The notes under the pieces are model-generated. The model did no database searches and had not been told where the DNA came from. It saw nothing but the letters and a program-made list of their open reading frames with translations. A stretch of DNA of 64,000 nucleotides from Pseudocitrobacter vendiensis (lineage in GTDB: Bacteria; Pseudomonadota; Gammaproteobacteria; Enterobacterales; Enterobacteriaceae). The number at the start of each line of letters is the position of its first letter. The stretch's first letter is position 1. The DNA is taken from assembly GCF_943590815.1 (NCBI RefSeq), contig NZ_CALSBS010000007.1:1-64000 (forward strand), given 5' to 3'. The position numbers and the translations under genes are program-made. Shown here piece after piece: positions 41,965 to 52,105 of this stretch.

Positions 41965-44846
41965 TCGTTCTCTCGTCTCAACGGTAAGGTTTGCTGCAAT
42001 TCACTGATGCTTTGCCATACTTTCCAGCCTTCAGGATGCGCATAGTCCTGTTTTCCGTTATCACTCCCGGAAACCTGCGACAGTACGGTCATACCCTGCG
42101 GCTCAACCACCGTTTGATGGAAGAAGTCGGCAACCTTAAGCGGCGTCAGTAACTTAATCTGGGCCACTACTTTATCACGTGAATCGAACGCCATATTACC
42201 CCTGTCGAAATCTTTACTGAGCTGTGATGCTTCTTCGCTCAGGGTTTGCGGGGCCTGCAGCATTTGTGCAATCACGGCCTGCTGAATTTGGGCAAACTCT
42301 TCCGGTTTCATGGCACGCAGCTTCGCTTCCGCCGTTGGGAAGAACGCTTTAAAACGCTCCCACAGGAAGGCCGGTTGCTTGTCGCTGCTCTGCAGCAGGA
42401 AGCCCATACCCCACTGCCGACCCACGTTCATCGAGAAGGCAAATACCGCGTAACCCAACTGCTCTTCCGTGCGCAACTGCGTGTAGAACCACGGTTGAAC
42501 AATTTGCGCCAGGACGGCACTGGTCGCGGAGGTGCTGGCCTCATCGGCATTCACCGGTGCGAAAACGGCCGCCAGGGCGGAGTCCGTACTCGGGCCCGCT
42601 TTTTCAAAAATCGCCGACTGTTTTTTATCAATCAGCACATCTTTGTTACGACACCATTCGGTCCCTTTTGCGCCAAGCTGCGTCTGGATATTGTGCGCCA
42701 GCGTGCTGGAGGCCTCTTTACTCAGGTTACCAATCACCATAAATTCCGGGCGGGCGTTGGTTTTCAGGCGATCGCGATAGGCCATCACTTCTTGCAATGT
42801 AATGGACGGCAACAATGCGCGACGCTCTTCACGCTGGAAGTACGGCACCTGAGAAAGCATCTGCACCGGCATAATCGCCTGTTCGTAGGCTTTGCCTTTA
42901 TCGGCGGAATCCATCATCTGCGCGTACCAGGATTTCGCCTGAGCCAGTTGTTCTTCCGTTGTCTGATAGCTGAAATAGCCCTGCAACAGCGCATCAAACA
43001 GCTGCGGCAAACGCTGGGTATACCCGTTAGCGTTCAGCATCAGGCCATTATTTGCGCCGGTTGAGAAGCTGATGCCGCCTACCGCCGCCTGATTGCTGAG
43101 CTGGTCCAGCGAGATACCTGCCAGATAATCATTAAGCGCAAACATTACCTGATTGCGGGCACTATCCATCGCTTTCGGATTACGCAGAATCAGCGTGACA
43201 TCGGCCTTCGGTTCGCTGGCAAAGTAGTGGCTCGGCATATACACCAGACGCAGCGTCGGCTCATCAATGACAAGTTCGGGGTGCGTATAGCTTTTTTCCG
43301 GCTTAATCAGGGTGAAATCATCCGGGATATAGGGGTTCAGTTCCGGCAGCTTCAGCGAAATTTTTTCTGCTTTTTGCTTCCACTCGCTAAACGTCTGTGC
43401 GCTGATTTTATCGACCTGATACGGCGCATTCACAAAGTAAGCCGTTTTGTTATGCGGCTCTTTCTCGCTGATATACCAGACGCGCGCATTCTGCGGCGTC
43501 ATCATCGCCAGACGCGCTTTTACCGCCTGTGCATCAAACTGGTCGGCGATATTCACCGCATCCAGCGTATGCTGGACCGGCACGCGGATCATGGTATCCG
43601 CCAGCCATTCGACATAGCCCATATCGCGGTTGATTGACGGATAACGGAAGTCGAGATCCAGCACGTGGGCCAGCTCATCGAAGTAACGTTTATCGATGCC
43701 TTTTTCACGTAACAAATTGAGATAGCTAAAGATAGCGGCGACAACCTCATCGCGATGCGCGAGGCCTTTATCGGTTAAGGTCGCGGAAATCGCCAGCACG
43801 CCGCTGTTGCCGTTCACCACCGGGTCAGAGTCGGCGCGAATGCCTTCCACCAGCCCCTGATTTTGCAGCCAGTCGGACAGCGTACCCGGGCTACGGTTGC
43901 CAATCATGTAGGTAACCAGCTCATCGGTTTTACTGCGGAACTGGGGGGTGTTGTTGTCGATGCGAAATTCCACGCGCAGCACTTTACGCGGCAGCGCCGG
44001 GACGTAGTGAATCAATACGCCCTTTTGCGCGTCGGTCACCACGGGCACATCAATTTGCGGCACGGTAATGGATTTGTTGGGCACGCGACCATAGGTTTGC
44101 GCCGCCATCTGCGCCAGCTCCGGCAGCGGTTTATTGCTGTAGATAACCGCTTTCATCAGGTTGGCAGAGTAGTATTGATCGCGAAAGGCGAGCAGCGCCT
44201 GGTGTACCGGGCTGCCAGGTTTATCGCTCAGCGTTTCAAGGTTACCGCCGGAGAAACGTGAACCAGGGTGTGCCGGGTTAATAGTTTCGGCGCTCACCTG
44301 CGCCATGCGCATGCCGTCACGAGAGCGGGCCATGGTCAGCTCGGCGTTCACCGCATTGCGCTCACGCTCAACATATTTTTTATCGAGTTTAGGTGATGCG
44401 ATCGCGTCGGCAAGACGGTCAACCGCGCCCTGCAACGCATCGTTTTCAACTTCCAGATAAAAAGCCGTGCGGTAAGGCGCGGTACTGGCGTTGTGGCTGC
44501 CACCGTGCATTTTCAGATATTCAGCGAGGCTGTCAGGCTGCGGATACATTTTCGAGCCCATCAGCGTCATATGTTCGAGGAAGTGCGCAAGGCCCGGGTG
44601 AGATTCGGGATCCTGCAATGAGCCTACAGGCACAACCAGTGCCGACAGGGATTTCACCGCCTGAGGATCGGAAACCAGCAGTACCACCATGCCGTTATCG
44701 AGCTTGATAGCCTGATAGTGACGAGGATCTTTTTCACTTTTGCGGATGGTCTCCTGTATGGGTTGCCATCCTGTGTCTGCCTGACTAATGGGTGCCCAAA
44801 GGGCGGTAATCAAAACAACAACACTCAACCAGATACTACGGGGCAT
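41961..44846 (-). CDS. ptrA: Protease III (pitrilysin)
   Basis: Pitrilysin is a periplasmic zinc metalloprotease that degrades small peptides such as insulin B chain. The 961 residues (962 in E. coli) begin with a Sec signal peptide of about 23 residues. The inverted zinc motif HFLEH (HxxEH) is in the first M16 domain near residue 88, with the downstream glutamate in ERNAVNAEL. Three further M16-like repeats follow. The gene lies inside the recCBD cluster: recC ends 126 bp upstream, and its own stop overlaps the recB start (ATGA). No functional link to recombination is known. Confidence 0.98.
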   Translation of the reverse strand: MPRSIWLSVVVLITALWAPISQADTGWQPIQETIRKSEKDPRHYQAIKLDNGMVVLLVSDPQAVKSLSALVVPVGSLQDPESHPGLAHFLEHMTLMGSKMYPQPDSLAEYLKMHGGSHNASTAPYRTAFYLEVENDALQGAVDRLADAIASPKLDKKYVERERNAVNAELTMARSRDGMRMAQVSAETINPAHPGSRFSGGNLETLSDKPGSPVHQALLAFRDQYYSANLMKAVIYSNKPLPELAQMAAQTYGRVPNKSITVPQIDVPVVTDAQKGVLIHYVPALPRKVLRVEFRIDNNTPQFRSKTDELVTYMIGNRSPGTLSDWLQNQGLVEGIRADSDPVVNGNSGVLAISATLTDKGLAHRDEVVAAIFSYLNLLREKGIDKRYFDELAHVLDLDFRYPSINRDMGYVEWLADTMIRVPVQHTLDAVNIADQFDAQAVKARLAMMTPQNARVWYISEKEPHNKTAYFVNAPYQVDKISAQTFSEWKQKAEKISLKLPELNPYIPDDFTLIKPEKSYTHPELVIDEPTLRLVYMPSHYFASEPKADVTLILRNPKAMDSARNQVMFALNDYLAGISLDQLSNQAAVGGISFSTGANNGLMLNANGYTQRLPQLFDALLQGYFSYQTTEEQLAQAKSWYAQMMDSADKGKAYEQAIMPVQMLSQVPYFQREERRALLPSITLQEVMAYRDRLKTNARPEFMVIGNLSKEASSTLAHNIQTQLGAKGTEWCRNKDVLIDKKQSAIFEKAGPSTDSALAAVFAPVNADEASTSATSAVLAQIVQPWFYTQLRTEEQLGYAVFAFSMNVGRQWGMGFLLQSSDKQPAFLWERFKAFFPTAEAKLRAMKPEEFAQIQQAVIAQMLQAPQTLSEEASQLSKDFDRGNMAFDSRDKVVAQIKLLTPLKVADFFHQTVVEPQGMTVLSQVSGSDNGKQDYAHPEGWKVWQSISELQQTLPLRRENE

Positions 44847-44873
44847 TCACGGACCTCATCATTAACAAACCGG

Positions 44874-44892
44874 CGGCTGAACATGTCAGCCG
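44874..44892. repeat. Small inverted repeat in the recC-ptrA gap
   Basis: CGGCTGA and TCAGCCG pair perfectly around ACATG, 28 bases before the ptrA start. It has no U tail and could shape the ptrA leader or end recC mRNA weakly. Confidence 0.5.
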
Positions 44893-44972
44893 GTGTATCG
44901 TATGCGCATCAGTCCGTGACTTCTTGCGCATAGTAAACGAAGGGTTTTAATTGCGCAATTTTTATACAGTCA

Positions 44973-47900
44973 TTATGACTGGTGATAACGAAAAACGGGC
45001 AACAGGTAGCGCTGCGTCTGTTCGATAATGGCTTCATATTGCTCATTTTCGAGCGTGCGCCACAGGCGTTGATACCATAAATCACTGCCTTCGCCATTGA
45101 CTACCATATTCCCTTCATACGCCTGAAGGAACTTACTTCGCGCTTTTTGCTGCGTTTCGTCGTCCATCAGGAGCGTGTTGCTCTCGGCGTCAAAGCAGGC
45201 TTTAAGCCAGGCACCGCCACTTTCTGGCAGGAACAGTAGCGGCTGCGTCATGCCAAGTCGGTAACCTTCAACCAGTTCAGCAAGATAGCCATTCGCCTGT
45301 GTGACCGACAGCGGCGGGAAGCGCCACTCCCCCTCTTTGCGCAGCAGCAGACGGCTCTCGCCGGTTCCGCCACTGGCACAGTAGACAAGGTGTTCCAGCC
45401 AAAGTTGCATTCCCTGTGAAACGCTAAGTAAAGATGGGCGCCAGCGCAACAATCCGCTCGACTGCACTTGCGCCAGCCAGCCGGTAATGTTAACGCCCGC
45501 ACAATCAAGGTCGATCTCCATGCTTTGCGCAGGCTCGCGCAGCTCGATAACGCGCGAGGCCAGCGCCTCCATTTCCTGACGCTGCACCTCCCAGGCGATT
45601 TCCCCATAAGGACCGTAAGGTAGCGTCCCCGCTGCCCGATAACGGCGATACATCTGCCCGGCGTCCTGCTCTTCAATCAACGTATTCAGTAGCTGTTGAT
45701 TGAGCTGATAACGGGTTAGTCCTTCCAGGGTAAACGGTTCGGTTTCAGGGATTTCACTCTCTTCGGAACGGAAATTCACCTGTAAGCGCATCTGGAAGAA
45801 GGCGCGTACCGGGTGCTGCCAGAAGCGCTGAAGCTGCTCCAGCGGGAGATGCGTGATATCGAGTGGAGCGAGTGGCTGGATAAACGGCGAATGCGCCTCG
45901 CCTTGCTGGCTGGCCGCCGCCAGCCATTCGCGGGCGTAGCTTTGTCGTTCATTGAACGTGAAGTTCTCGGCATCAAACGGCATGCGCGTATGCTGGTGCA
46001 TGATGTGCGCTTTCACGCGCTTATCGCTCTCGTCGCAGTTCAGCGCTTCATCGCCTTCCAGACAATGGCTTTGCCCGATGTAATCCAGCAGTTCCTGTAC
46101 CAATACTGACGGATAGCGTTCGCTGTTATCCTGAATAGAGCGGCCAATGTAGCTGATATAGAGCGTCTGCCCGGCAGACATCAACGCTTCGAGGAAAAGA
46201 TAGCGGTCGTCATCGCGACGGCTGCGGTCGCCGCGCACCGGTTTCTGGCTCATCAAATCGAACCCCAGTGGCGGTAGCGCACGTGGATACACACCGTCGT
46301 TCATGCCCAGCAGGCACACTACTTTGAACGGTATTGAACGCATCGGCATCAGGGTACAAATGTTCACCGGCCCCGCCAGGAAGCGCTGGCTGATACGCTC
46401 CTGATCGAGCCGCGAAGCTAACTCGTCGCGCAGCAGTGACAGCGGGACCATGCCCTCGTATTGAGACTGTGTTCCCTGCGCAATAATCGCCTGCCACTGC
46501 TGCTCAATCAGTGCCAGCGCGGCTTCCGTATCCTGATCCGGAAGGAAGAAGTCGTTAAGCATATCGCGACACACCGGTAGCCACTCTTCCAGCGGACGAT
46601 CCTGCGACAAGCCCTGCCGCCAGTGGTTAAGTTGCATTAACAGCGAGGCCAGATGCCCCACCAGTTCGGCAATCAGACCGCTGGACTCATCATAAGGTAA
46701 GACAGATTGCCACTCGCCCTGCTGGCTTTCCATCGCGTAGCCAAGCAGCATACGCGTCAGGCCAAAGCGCCAGGTATGTTGCCCGGTGGCAGGAAGGTCG
46801 AGCTCTCGCACGTTATCGTCATCGAGGCCCCAGCGAATACCAGACTCATTTACCCACTGACGCAGGTAACGCAGCCCCTCTTCATCAATATTGAAGCGGG
46901 CAGCAAGCACCGGTACGTCCAGTAGCGCCAGCACGTCTTCACTGACAAAGCGGCTATCAGGCAGCGAGAGCAGCGTGATAAAGGCCTGCATCGCCGGATG
47001 TGCCTGGCGTGCGCGACGGTCTGAAATTGCATACGGCAGATAGCGCTCGCCGGTGGCGCTGCCAAACACCGCCTGAATAAAGGGGCTGTAGCTGTCGATG
47101 TCTGCCACCATTACAATGATATCGCGCGGCGTCAGGGTCGGGTCTGCTTCCAGCATCGCCAGCAGGCGATCGTGCAATATTTCCACTTCACGCTGGGGGC
47201 TGTGGCAGACATGAACCGTCAGGCTGCGATCGTCGGGCTTCAACACGCGTTTGGCACCACTGTGGGCAAACTCTTGCGCCGTGCGCCCGGCGATGGCGGA
47301 ATTTTTTAATTCGAGAACGTCATGTTGCAGGTTGTGCAGCAGGTTATCCGGGTCGATATCCACAAACGCTTCCAGCTCCTGATAACGCTCCAGGCCAGCA
47401 AGCAGGTAAATATAATCGCGCCCCAGCTTGCCCCAGGAAGCCAGCATCGGGTTAGTGACGTTCTGCTCGCCGTCGTCATTAAACAAACCCGGTGCGGCGT
47501 CGGCGTCACGAAACAGCGGCAACTCGCGTTCTTCACGGAAATGCCGACGCTGACGCGCCTGCAACCGCGCCAGAAACGCCGGGTCCTGAATATCGCCCCA
47601 GTAGTAACGGCAAGGGTTGGTGAACAGCACGTAAATATCAATGTGCTTGCCCAGCGCCTGTAAGGCGTGGAGATAAACCGGCGGCAGCGCCGAAATACCG
47701 CAGATGAATACACGCGACGGCAGGCCTTCCGGGCACGTCTCGCTGTGTTCAAGGATATCGATAAACCGTTGATACAAATTGGCGCGGTGCCACAGCGGCT
47801 GGCCTAGCGCTTCGGTGTGCGCCACCAGCGATTTCCACAACGGTGCCTGCCAGAGCTGCGCCTCACCGAGGCCATCCACCAGCTTGTCATTTTCCCAGTC

Positions 47901-48341
47901 AGTTAGCCACTGCGGGCGATACACCAGATACTGGTCGTAGAGATCCGCCACCCGTGAGGCAAGCTGGAACAGTTTGCGCTTGTCAGCATCATCGTGCAGA
48001 TAGTGACGCAGCGGGGTAAATGCGTCGTCATCCAGCATTTGCGGCAGCAGGGTCATCAGCTTCCAGCTCATGCTCTGCTTGTTGAAGGCGCTTTCGCCGG
48101 GAATATCCGGCAGCACGCGGGTGAACATATCCCAGATAAAGCTGGCGGGCAGCGGGAAGTCGATATTCGCGGCAATGCCAAAGCGTTGCGACAGGGTCAT
48201 CTGTAGCCATTGCGCCATCCCGGTGCTTTGCACCAGCACCATTTCAGACTCGAAGGGGTCATCGAGCCGCTGTTGCTCAACAATGAACTCCATTAATGCT
48301 TCCAGCACATCCAGACGGTTGGAGTGGTAGACCCGTAACAT
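44973..48341 (-). CDS. recC: Exodeoxyribonuclease V subunit RecC
   Basis: RecC recognises Chi and holds the RecBCD complex together. The 1122 residues equal the E. coli length. It has an inactive helicase fold in its N-terminal half (MLRVYHSNRLDVLEALM, FGIAANIDFPLPASFIW) and a degenerate nuclease-like C-terminal domain. Segments such as ISALPPVYLHALQALG and PLGFDLMSQKPVRGDRSRRDDDRYLFLEAL (quoted in part) are typical. It follows the ppdC pseudopilin gene after 12 bases and precedes ptrA. All three subunits of the enzyme are intact in this window. Confidence 0.98.
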   Translation of the reverse strand: MLRVYHSNRLDVLEALMEFIVEQQRLDDPFESEMVLVQSTGMAQWLQMTLSQRFGIAANIDFPLPASFIWDMFTRVLPDIPGESAFNKQSMSWKLMTLLPQMLDDDAFTPLRHYLHDDADKRKLFQLASRVADLYDQYLVYRPQWLTDWENDKLVDGLGEAQLWQAPLWKSLVAHTEALGQPLWHRANLYQRFIDILEHSETCPEGLPSRVFICGISALPPVYLHALQALGKHIDIYVLFTNPCRYYWGDIQDPAFLARLQARQRRHFREERELPLFRDADAAPGLFNDDGEQNVTNPMLASWGKLGRDYIYLLAGLERYQELEAFVDIDPDNLLHNLQHDVLELKNSAIAGRTAQEFAHSGAKRVLKPDDRSLTVHVCHSPQREVEILHDRLLAMLEADPTLTPRDIIVMVADIDSYSPFIQAVFGSATGERYLPYAISDRRARQAHPAMQAFITLLSLPDSRFVSEDVLALLDVPVLAARFNIDEEGLRYLRQWVNESGIRWGLDDDNVRELDLPATGQHTWRFGLTRMLLGYAMESQQGEWQSVLPYDESSGLIAELVGHLASLLMQLNHWRQGLSQDRPLEEWLPVCRDMLNDFFLPDQDTEAALALIEQQWQAIIAQGTQSQYEGMVPLSLLRDELASRLDQERISQRFLAGPVNICTLMPMRSIPFKVVCLLGMNDGVYPRALPPLGFDLMSQKPVRGDRSRRDDDRYLFLEALMSAGQTLYISYIGRSIQDNSERYPSVLVQELLDYIGQSHCLEGDEALNCDESDKRVKAHIMHQHTRMPFDAENFTFNERQSYAREWLAAASQQGEAHSPFIQPLAPLDITHLPLEQLQRFWQHPVRAFFQMRLQVNFRSEESEIPETEPFTLEGLTRYQLNQQLLNTLIEEQDAGQMYRRYRAAGTLPYGPYGEIAWEVQRQEMEALASRVIELREPAQSMEIDLDCAGVNITGWLAQVQSSGLLRWRPSLLSVSQGMQLWLEHLVYCASGGTGESRLLLRKEGEWRFPPLSVTQANGYLAELVEGYRLGMTQPLLFLPESGGAWLKACFDAESNTLLMDDETQQKARSKFLQAYEGNMVVNGEGSDLWYQRLWRTLENEQYEAIIEQTQRYLLPVFRYHQS

Positions 48342-48353
48342 ATTCGCTCCTGA

Positions 48354-48677
48354 CTACAGATTGACGGGGCAATGCAGCCGCGTCATGTGACCTTGCTTAC
48401 CCAGCGGGGCAGTAATAGTAACATTGATGCTGACACAACGTTGGCTTGTTGTCTGCACACGCTGGCTACTCCAGCCTTCCGGCAGGGGTTGAGCCTGCCG
48501 CTGCGTTTGCAGCCATGCATAGCGCCAAAGCTGGCGATACTGATTAAGCTGATGGTTGCTCAGCGCCAGGCTACGATAATATCCGCCCAACGCCGTAATG
48601 ACGCTGACCATCAGCAGCATCGCCAGTAACACTTCTGGCAGGCTAAAGCCGCGCATTTTGGCTAAGGCATCTGGCAT
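48354..48677 (-). CDS. ppdC: Prepilin-type protein PpdC
   Basis: A 107-residue minor pseudopilin with a prepilin peptidase site (MRGFSLPEVLLAMLLM, cleavage expected after the G before F) and a hydrophobic N-terminal helix. The ATG at 48677 follows AGGAGAAAA and gives the E. coli length; a TTG eight codons upstream is unsupported. It overlaps the ygdB 3' end by 16 bases and is the last gene of ppdA-ppdB-ygdB-ppdC, 12 bases before recC. In E. coli these proteins are minor pilins for a cryptic type IV pilus. Confidence 0.93.
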   Translation of the reverse strand: MPDALAKMRGFSLPEVLLAMLLMVSVITALGGYYRSLALSNHQLNQYRQLWRYAWLQTQRQAQPLPEGWSSQRVQTTSQRCVSINVTITAPLGKQGHMTRLHCPVNL

Positions 48678-49066
48678 AGGGTTTTCTCCTGTAAGGGGCA
48701 AAAGTCGCTCCAGCCGTGAGGTGAAAACACCACGCCGTTATCCTGCCAGGTGCCGGATAGCCAAAGCTGAATGCCGTTACTCTCCGCCATCAGCAGTATG
48801 GCGTCATCATTAAGCTGCCGCAGACACGCGCGAGCGCCGTCGCTGTTTATCCGGCACTGGACTCTCATCGCCATCTGCCATGATAAGGTTTTCCCCCACT
48901 GAAGTGCTGAGTGTGCCCGCGCCGTATCGCGCAAGGCCAGCGTTTCATCATTCACCATTGCGACTTGCCGACGCTGGGACTGATTTAGCCCCTGTAACAT
49001 CAAACTGCCTAACACCAGCAGTAACAGAACCAGCGCCAGTGACGATGCCCCCCGTTGGCGATTCAC
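48662..49066 (-). CDS. ygdB: YgdB, DUF2509 pseudopilus-associated protein
   Basis: A 134-residue protein (135 in E. coli) with one N-terminal hydrophobic helix (SSLALVLLLLVLGSLML) preceded by RQRGA, a PilX/GspK-like arrangement, then a soluble domain with paired cysteines. Translation starts at GTG (49066), overlapping the ppdB stop as GTGA. It lies inside the pseudopilin cluster and is probably a minor pilin-like component; no biochemical role is established. Confidence 0.92.
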   Translation of the reverse strand: MNRQRGASSLALVLLLLVLGSLMLQGLNQSQRRQVAMVNDETLALRDTARAHSALQWGKTLSWQMAMRVQCRINSDGARACLRQLNDDAILLMAESNGIQLWLSGTWQDNGVVFSPHGWSDFCPLQEKTLCQMP

Positions 49067-49623
49067 AGGTTATATCCCGTCACGCTATACAACGCGTTAA
49101 CGTTACCCGCGCCATGTATACCGGACGCACTTAGCGCGACCGTTAACTCCGGTGGAAAACCGGCGCTGTTTTGCCGCGTAACCTGAAAGTGGGTGATGGT
49201 TACCGTCGCCGGGTCGGTCATTTTATCCCAGCCTTTTCCCTCGCAGCTCGATGCGCCGCGTAAGGTTTCCAGCACGCCCTTTTGCAGGCGAAACCCGATG
49301 CTGTCGGCATCGGTCATCGGTGACGCCTGCCAGATACCGTCGCTGTTAGCATCCCAGCGAATAATGACGCATTGCCCCTGCTGTGCAAGTTCCAGCGCTT
49401 CGCCCTGACATTCGCCGTAGCAGTATCCGGCGCGCTGAAGATGCTTCGCCACTGTGTAAAGCCGCTGCCAGACCTCATCGTCCAGCGCCTGCTGGCGGGT
49501 CTGTTGTAAAATGCCTCGCTGTAGCGCGGGTAGAAAACGCGATGCCCCCAGCAGCAATACGCTGCTGATAGCCATTGAAATCAGTACTTCCAGCAGCGAA
49601 AAACCGCGCATCATCACTGGCAC
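49063..49623 (-). CDS. ppdB: Prepilin-type protein PpdB
   Basis: A 186-residue minor pseudopilin (187 in E. coli) of the PilW/GspJ type with N-terminal MRGFSLLEVLISMAISSVLLL, the glutamate at position 5 after the cleavage site and several cysteines further on (YCYGECQGE; SCEGKGWDK). The start is GTG at 49623: AAGGAGG lies six bases upstream, better than the internal ATGs at 49614 and 49611. It overlaps the ppdA 3' end by ten bases. Confidence 0.93.
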   Translation of the reverse strand: MPVMMRGFSLLEVLISMAISSVLLLGASRFLPALQRGILQQTRQQALDDEVWQRLYTVAKHLQRAGYCYGECQGEALELAQQGQCVIIRWDANSDGIWQASPMTDADSIGFRLQKGVLETLRGASSCEGKGWDKMTDPATVTITHFQVTRQNSAGFPPELTVALSASGIHGAGNVNALYSVTGYNL

Positions 49624-50084
49624 TCGTTGCCTCCTTCACGCTCGCACAAACGTAATCGCCCAAAACTTGAGAGAATCACCTCCCAGTGTCCGGCTGCGCT
49701 TTGAACTGAAATACTCCCGGCCCACGCGGTATTACGTAATCCAAAAAAGCCAAAAGACGGTGTGATGCTCGCCAGTTGCACCTCAGCCCACGGTGGCAGA
49801 AAAACCAGCGGATTAGCCGATGGGCAACCTTCCATCACGATGTCATCCGCCACCAGACACCATCGCGTATCAACATAATGGGCTTTAATCATCCGATCGC
49901 GGTTATGCCAGTTAGCGTCATTACGCAGAAATAGCAGGTAATCCCGCAGCTGCATCGCGGTTTGCCATAGCCGCTGTTGCTGCTGCCAGCGTTGCCAGCC
50001 GTATAGTCCACCCGCGCTAAGGATGATAACCAGCGAGACCGCCACCAATGTTTCAATCAGGGTATAACCCGTTTGCTTGTTCAT
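49614..50084 (-). CDS. ppdA: Prepilin-type protein PpdA
   Basis: A 156-residue minor pseudopilin (GspH/FimT-like, same length as E. coli PpdA) with the processing site MNKQTGYTLIETLVAVSLVIIL and a C-terminal beta domain (LVFLPPWAEVQL, FFGLRNTAWAG). The ATG at 50084 matches the family start, though its ribosome site is weak. It is the first gene of the pseudopilin cluster, 172 bases downstream of thyA and beyond the thyA terminator, so the cluster should have its own promoter. Confidence 0.92.
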   Translation of the reverse strand: MNKQTGYTLIETLVAVSLVIILSAGGLYGWQRWQQQQRLWQTAMQLRDYLLFLRNDANWHNRDRMIKAHYVDTRWCLVADDIVMEGCPSANPLVFLPPWAEVQLASITPSFGFFGLRNTAWAGSISVQSAAGHWEVILSSFGRLRLCEREGGNECQ

Positions 50085-50210
50085 GACGGGGAGTATCAGC
50101 AAACCGGAGATGCGTTGCGAGGGGCAGATTGCATTTCTACGAGGCGCTTTCCAGTGAATTTACGTGATTGCAGCGGCTTGCAAAAAAATGGGAAGACGAA
50201 TTCCAGACAT

Positions 50211-50243
50211 AAAAAAACCGGCACGCAAAAGGTGCCGGTTTTT
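50211..50243 (-). terminator. Terminator after thyA
   Basis: A stem based on AACCGGCAC and GTGCCGGTT with A tracts on the left and T tracts on the right. On the minus strand it gives a seven-U tail, 13 bases past the thyA stop. Confidence 0.9.
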
Positions 50244-50255
50244 CATGCACTGCGA

Positions 50256-51050
50256 TTAAATCGCCACAGGCGCTTTAATTCCCGGATGCGGGTCGTAGCC
50301 TTCAATCTCGAAATCGTCGAAACGGTAATCAAAGATAGATTCTGGCTTACGTTTAATGACCAGCTTCGGCAACGCGCGTGGTTCACGCGTCAGCTGCAAC
50401 GCGGTCTGCTCCATATGGTTGCTGTACAGGTGCGTGTCGCCCCCCGTCCAGACAAAATCGCCCACTTCAAGATCGCACTGCTGCGCCATCATATGTACCA
50501 GCAGCGCATAGCTGGCGATGTTAAACGGCAGGCCGAGGAACACATCGCAGGAGCGCTGATAGAGCTGGCAGGAGAGTTTGCCATCTGCAACATAGAACTG
50601 GAAAAACGCGTGGCACGGCGCCAGCGCCATTTTATCCAGCTCGCCGACATTCCATGCCGACACAATAATGCGGCGGGAATCCGGGTCGTTTTTCAGCTGA
50701 TTCATTACTGTTGCGATCTGGTCGATGTGACGGCCATCCGGCGTCGGCCAGGCGCGCCACTGTTTGCCGTAAACCGGGCCTAAATCGCCGTTTTCATCGG
50801 CCCATTCGTCCCAGATGGTGACGTTATTTTCACGCAGATACGCCACGTTGGTGTCGCCCTGCAGGAACCACAACAGTTCGTGGATGATGGAGCGTAAATG
50901 ACAACGTTTCGTCGTCACCAGCGGGAAGCCATCCTGCAGATTAAAGCGCATCTGGTGGCCAAAAATAGAGGTCGTGCCCGTGCCGGTACGGTCATTTTTC
51001 TGGGTGCCTTCATCAAGCACCTTCTGCATCAGTTCAAGATACTGTTTCAT
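50256..51050 (-). CDS. thyA: Thymidylate synthase
   Basis: ThyA methylates dUMP to dTMP with methylene-tetrahydrofolate. The 264 residues equal the E. coli length. The catalytic cysteine is in [12 protein letters not shown] (near residue 146), the arginine-rich phosphate site in NDRTGTGT and [10 protein letters not shown], and the folate/dUMP site in FNIASYALL. The gene starts six bases after the lgt stop, giving the conserved lgt-thyA operon. A strong terminator follows. Confidence 0.99.
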   Translation of the reverse strand: MKQYLELMQKVLDEGTQKNDRTGTGTTSIFGHQMRFNLQDGFPLVTTKRCHLRSIIHELLWFLQGDTNVAYLRENNVTIWDEWADENGDLGPVYGKQWRAWPTPDGRHIDQIATVMNQLKNDPDSRRIIVSAWNVGELDKMALAPCHAFFQFYVADGKLSCQLYQRSCDVFLGLPFNIASYALLVHMMAQQCDLEVGDFVWTGGDTHLYSNHMEQTALQLTREPRALPKLVIKRKPESIFDYRFDDFEIEGYDPHPGIKAPVAI

Positions 51051-51056
51051 GATTCC

Positions 51057-51929
51057 TCAGGAGACGTGTTGCTGCGGACGGCGGAATGCCCAAACCATCA
51101 TAATGATACCCGCAAGCACCATTGGAATGGAAAGGATCTGTCCCATGCTGATGTACTGTACCCACGCGCCGGTGAACTGCTGATCCGGCTGGCGGAAGAA
51201 TTCGACGATGATACGGAAAAGGCCATAGCCGATCAGGAATAAACCGGAGACCGACCCCGCCGGGCGCGGTTTGCGGATAAACCAGTTGAGGATCAGGAAC
51301 AGCACCACACCTTCCAGCGCCATTTCATACAGCTGAGACATATGACGCGGCAGCGAACCATAAGTATCAAACAGCGATTGCCATTCCGGGTGTGATGGCA
51401 GCAGCGCCAGGTCTTCCGCGCGTGAATTCGGGAAGAGCATGGTGTACTTGAAGCCGGGGTCTACGCGCCCCCACAGTTCGCCGTTGATAAAGTTGCCCAG
51501 ACGCCCGGCACCCAAACCAAACGGAATCAGCGGAGCAATAAAGTCAGAAACCTGGAAGAAGGTACGTTTGGTGCGTTTCGCGAAGACGATCATCACGATA
51601 ATCACGCCAATCAGGCCGCCGTGGAAGGACATGCCGCCATCCCAGACGCGGAACAGATACAGCGGATCGCTCAGGAAGAGGTCAAAGTTATAGAACAACA
51701 CGTAACCGATACGCCCGCCGAGGAATACCCCGAGGAAGCCCGCATACAGCAGATTTTCAACTTCGTTTTTCGTCCAACCACTGCCAGGGCGATTCGCCCG
51801 GCGGCCCGCCAGCCACATCGCAAAGACGAAGCCGACCAGATACATCACGCCATACCAGTGCAGCGAGACCGGTCCAATCGAAAAAATTACCGGGTCAAAT
51901 TCCGGGAAACGCAGATACCCACTATTCAT
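51057..51929 (-). CDS. lgt: Prolipoprotein diacylglyceryl transferase
   Basis: Lgt transfers diacylglycerol from phosphatidylglycerol to the lipobox cysteine of prolipoproteins. The 290 residues (291 in E. coli) form seven transmembrane helices. Key motifs are [20 protein letters not shown] with the essential histidine, and the signature [14 protein letters not shown]. It serves lipoproteins such as MltA, YgdI and YgdR encoded in this window. The ATG at 51929 follows a 176-bp gap from ptsP that holds its promoter and a stem-loop. Confidence 0.98.
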   Translation of the reverse strand: MNSGYLRFPEFDPVIFSIGPVSLHWYGVMYLVGFVFAMWLAGRRANRPGSGWTKNEVENLLYAGFLGVFLGGRIGYVLFYNFDLFLSDPLYLFRVWDGGMSFHGGLIGVIIVMIVFAKRTKRTFFQVSDFIAPLIPFGLGAGRLGNFINGELWGRVDPGFKYTMLFPNSRAEDLALLPSHPEWQSLFDTYGSLPRHMSQLYEMALEGVVLFLILNWFIRKPRPAGSVSGLFLIGYGLFRIIVEFFRQPDQQFTGAWVQYISMGQILSIPMVLAGIIMMVWAFRRPQQHVS

Positions 51930-52073
51930 CTGTCACCACAAGTTCTTGTTATTCCGCCGAAAGTGGTCAGCGGTATGGATGTGCGCCTACGTGAAACGAG
52001 CGCGCCAAAGGGCAGAATGATAGCACAAGGCTTGCAGGAGAGGATGCCGGGAAGATGTAAAAGATGTGTATAG

Positions 52074-52101
52074 GGAGCGGGCAAAAGCGTGCCCACTCCC
52101 C
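52074..52101 (-). terminator. Stem-loop after ptsP
   Basis: On the minus strand GGGAGTGGGC and GCCCGCTCCC pair (one T-G pair) around an 8-base loop, four bases past the ptsP stop. The following TATACAC is a poor U tract, so partial termination is likely. Confidence 0.65.
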
Positions 52102-52105
52102 CGAT

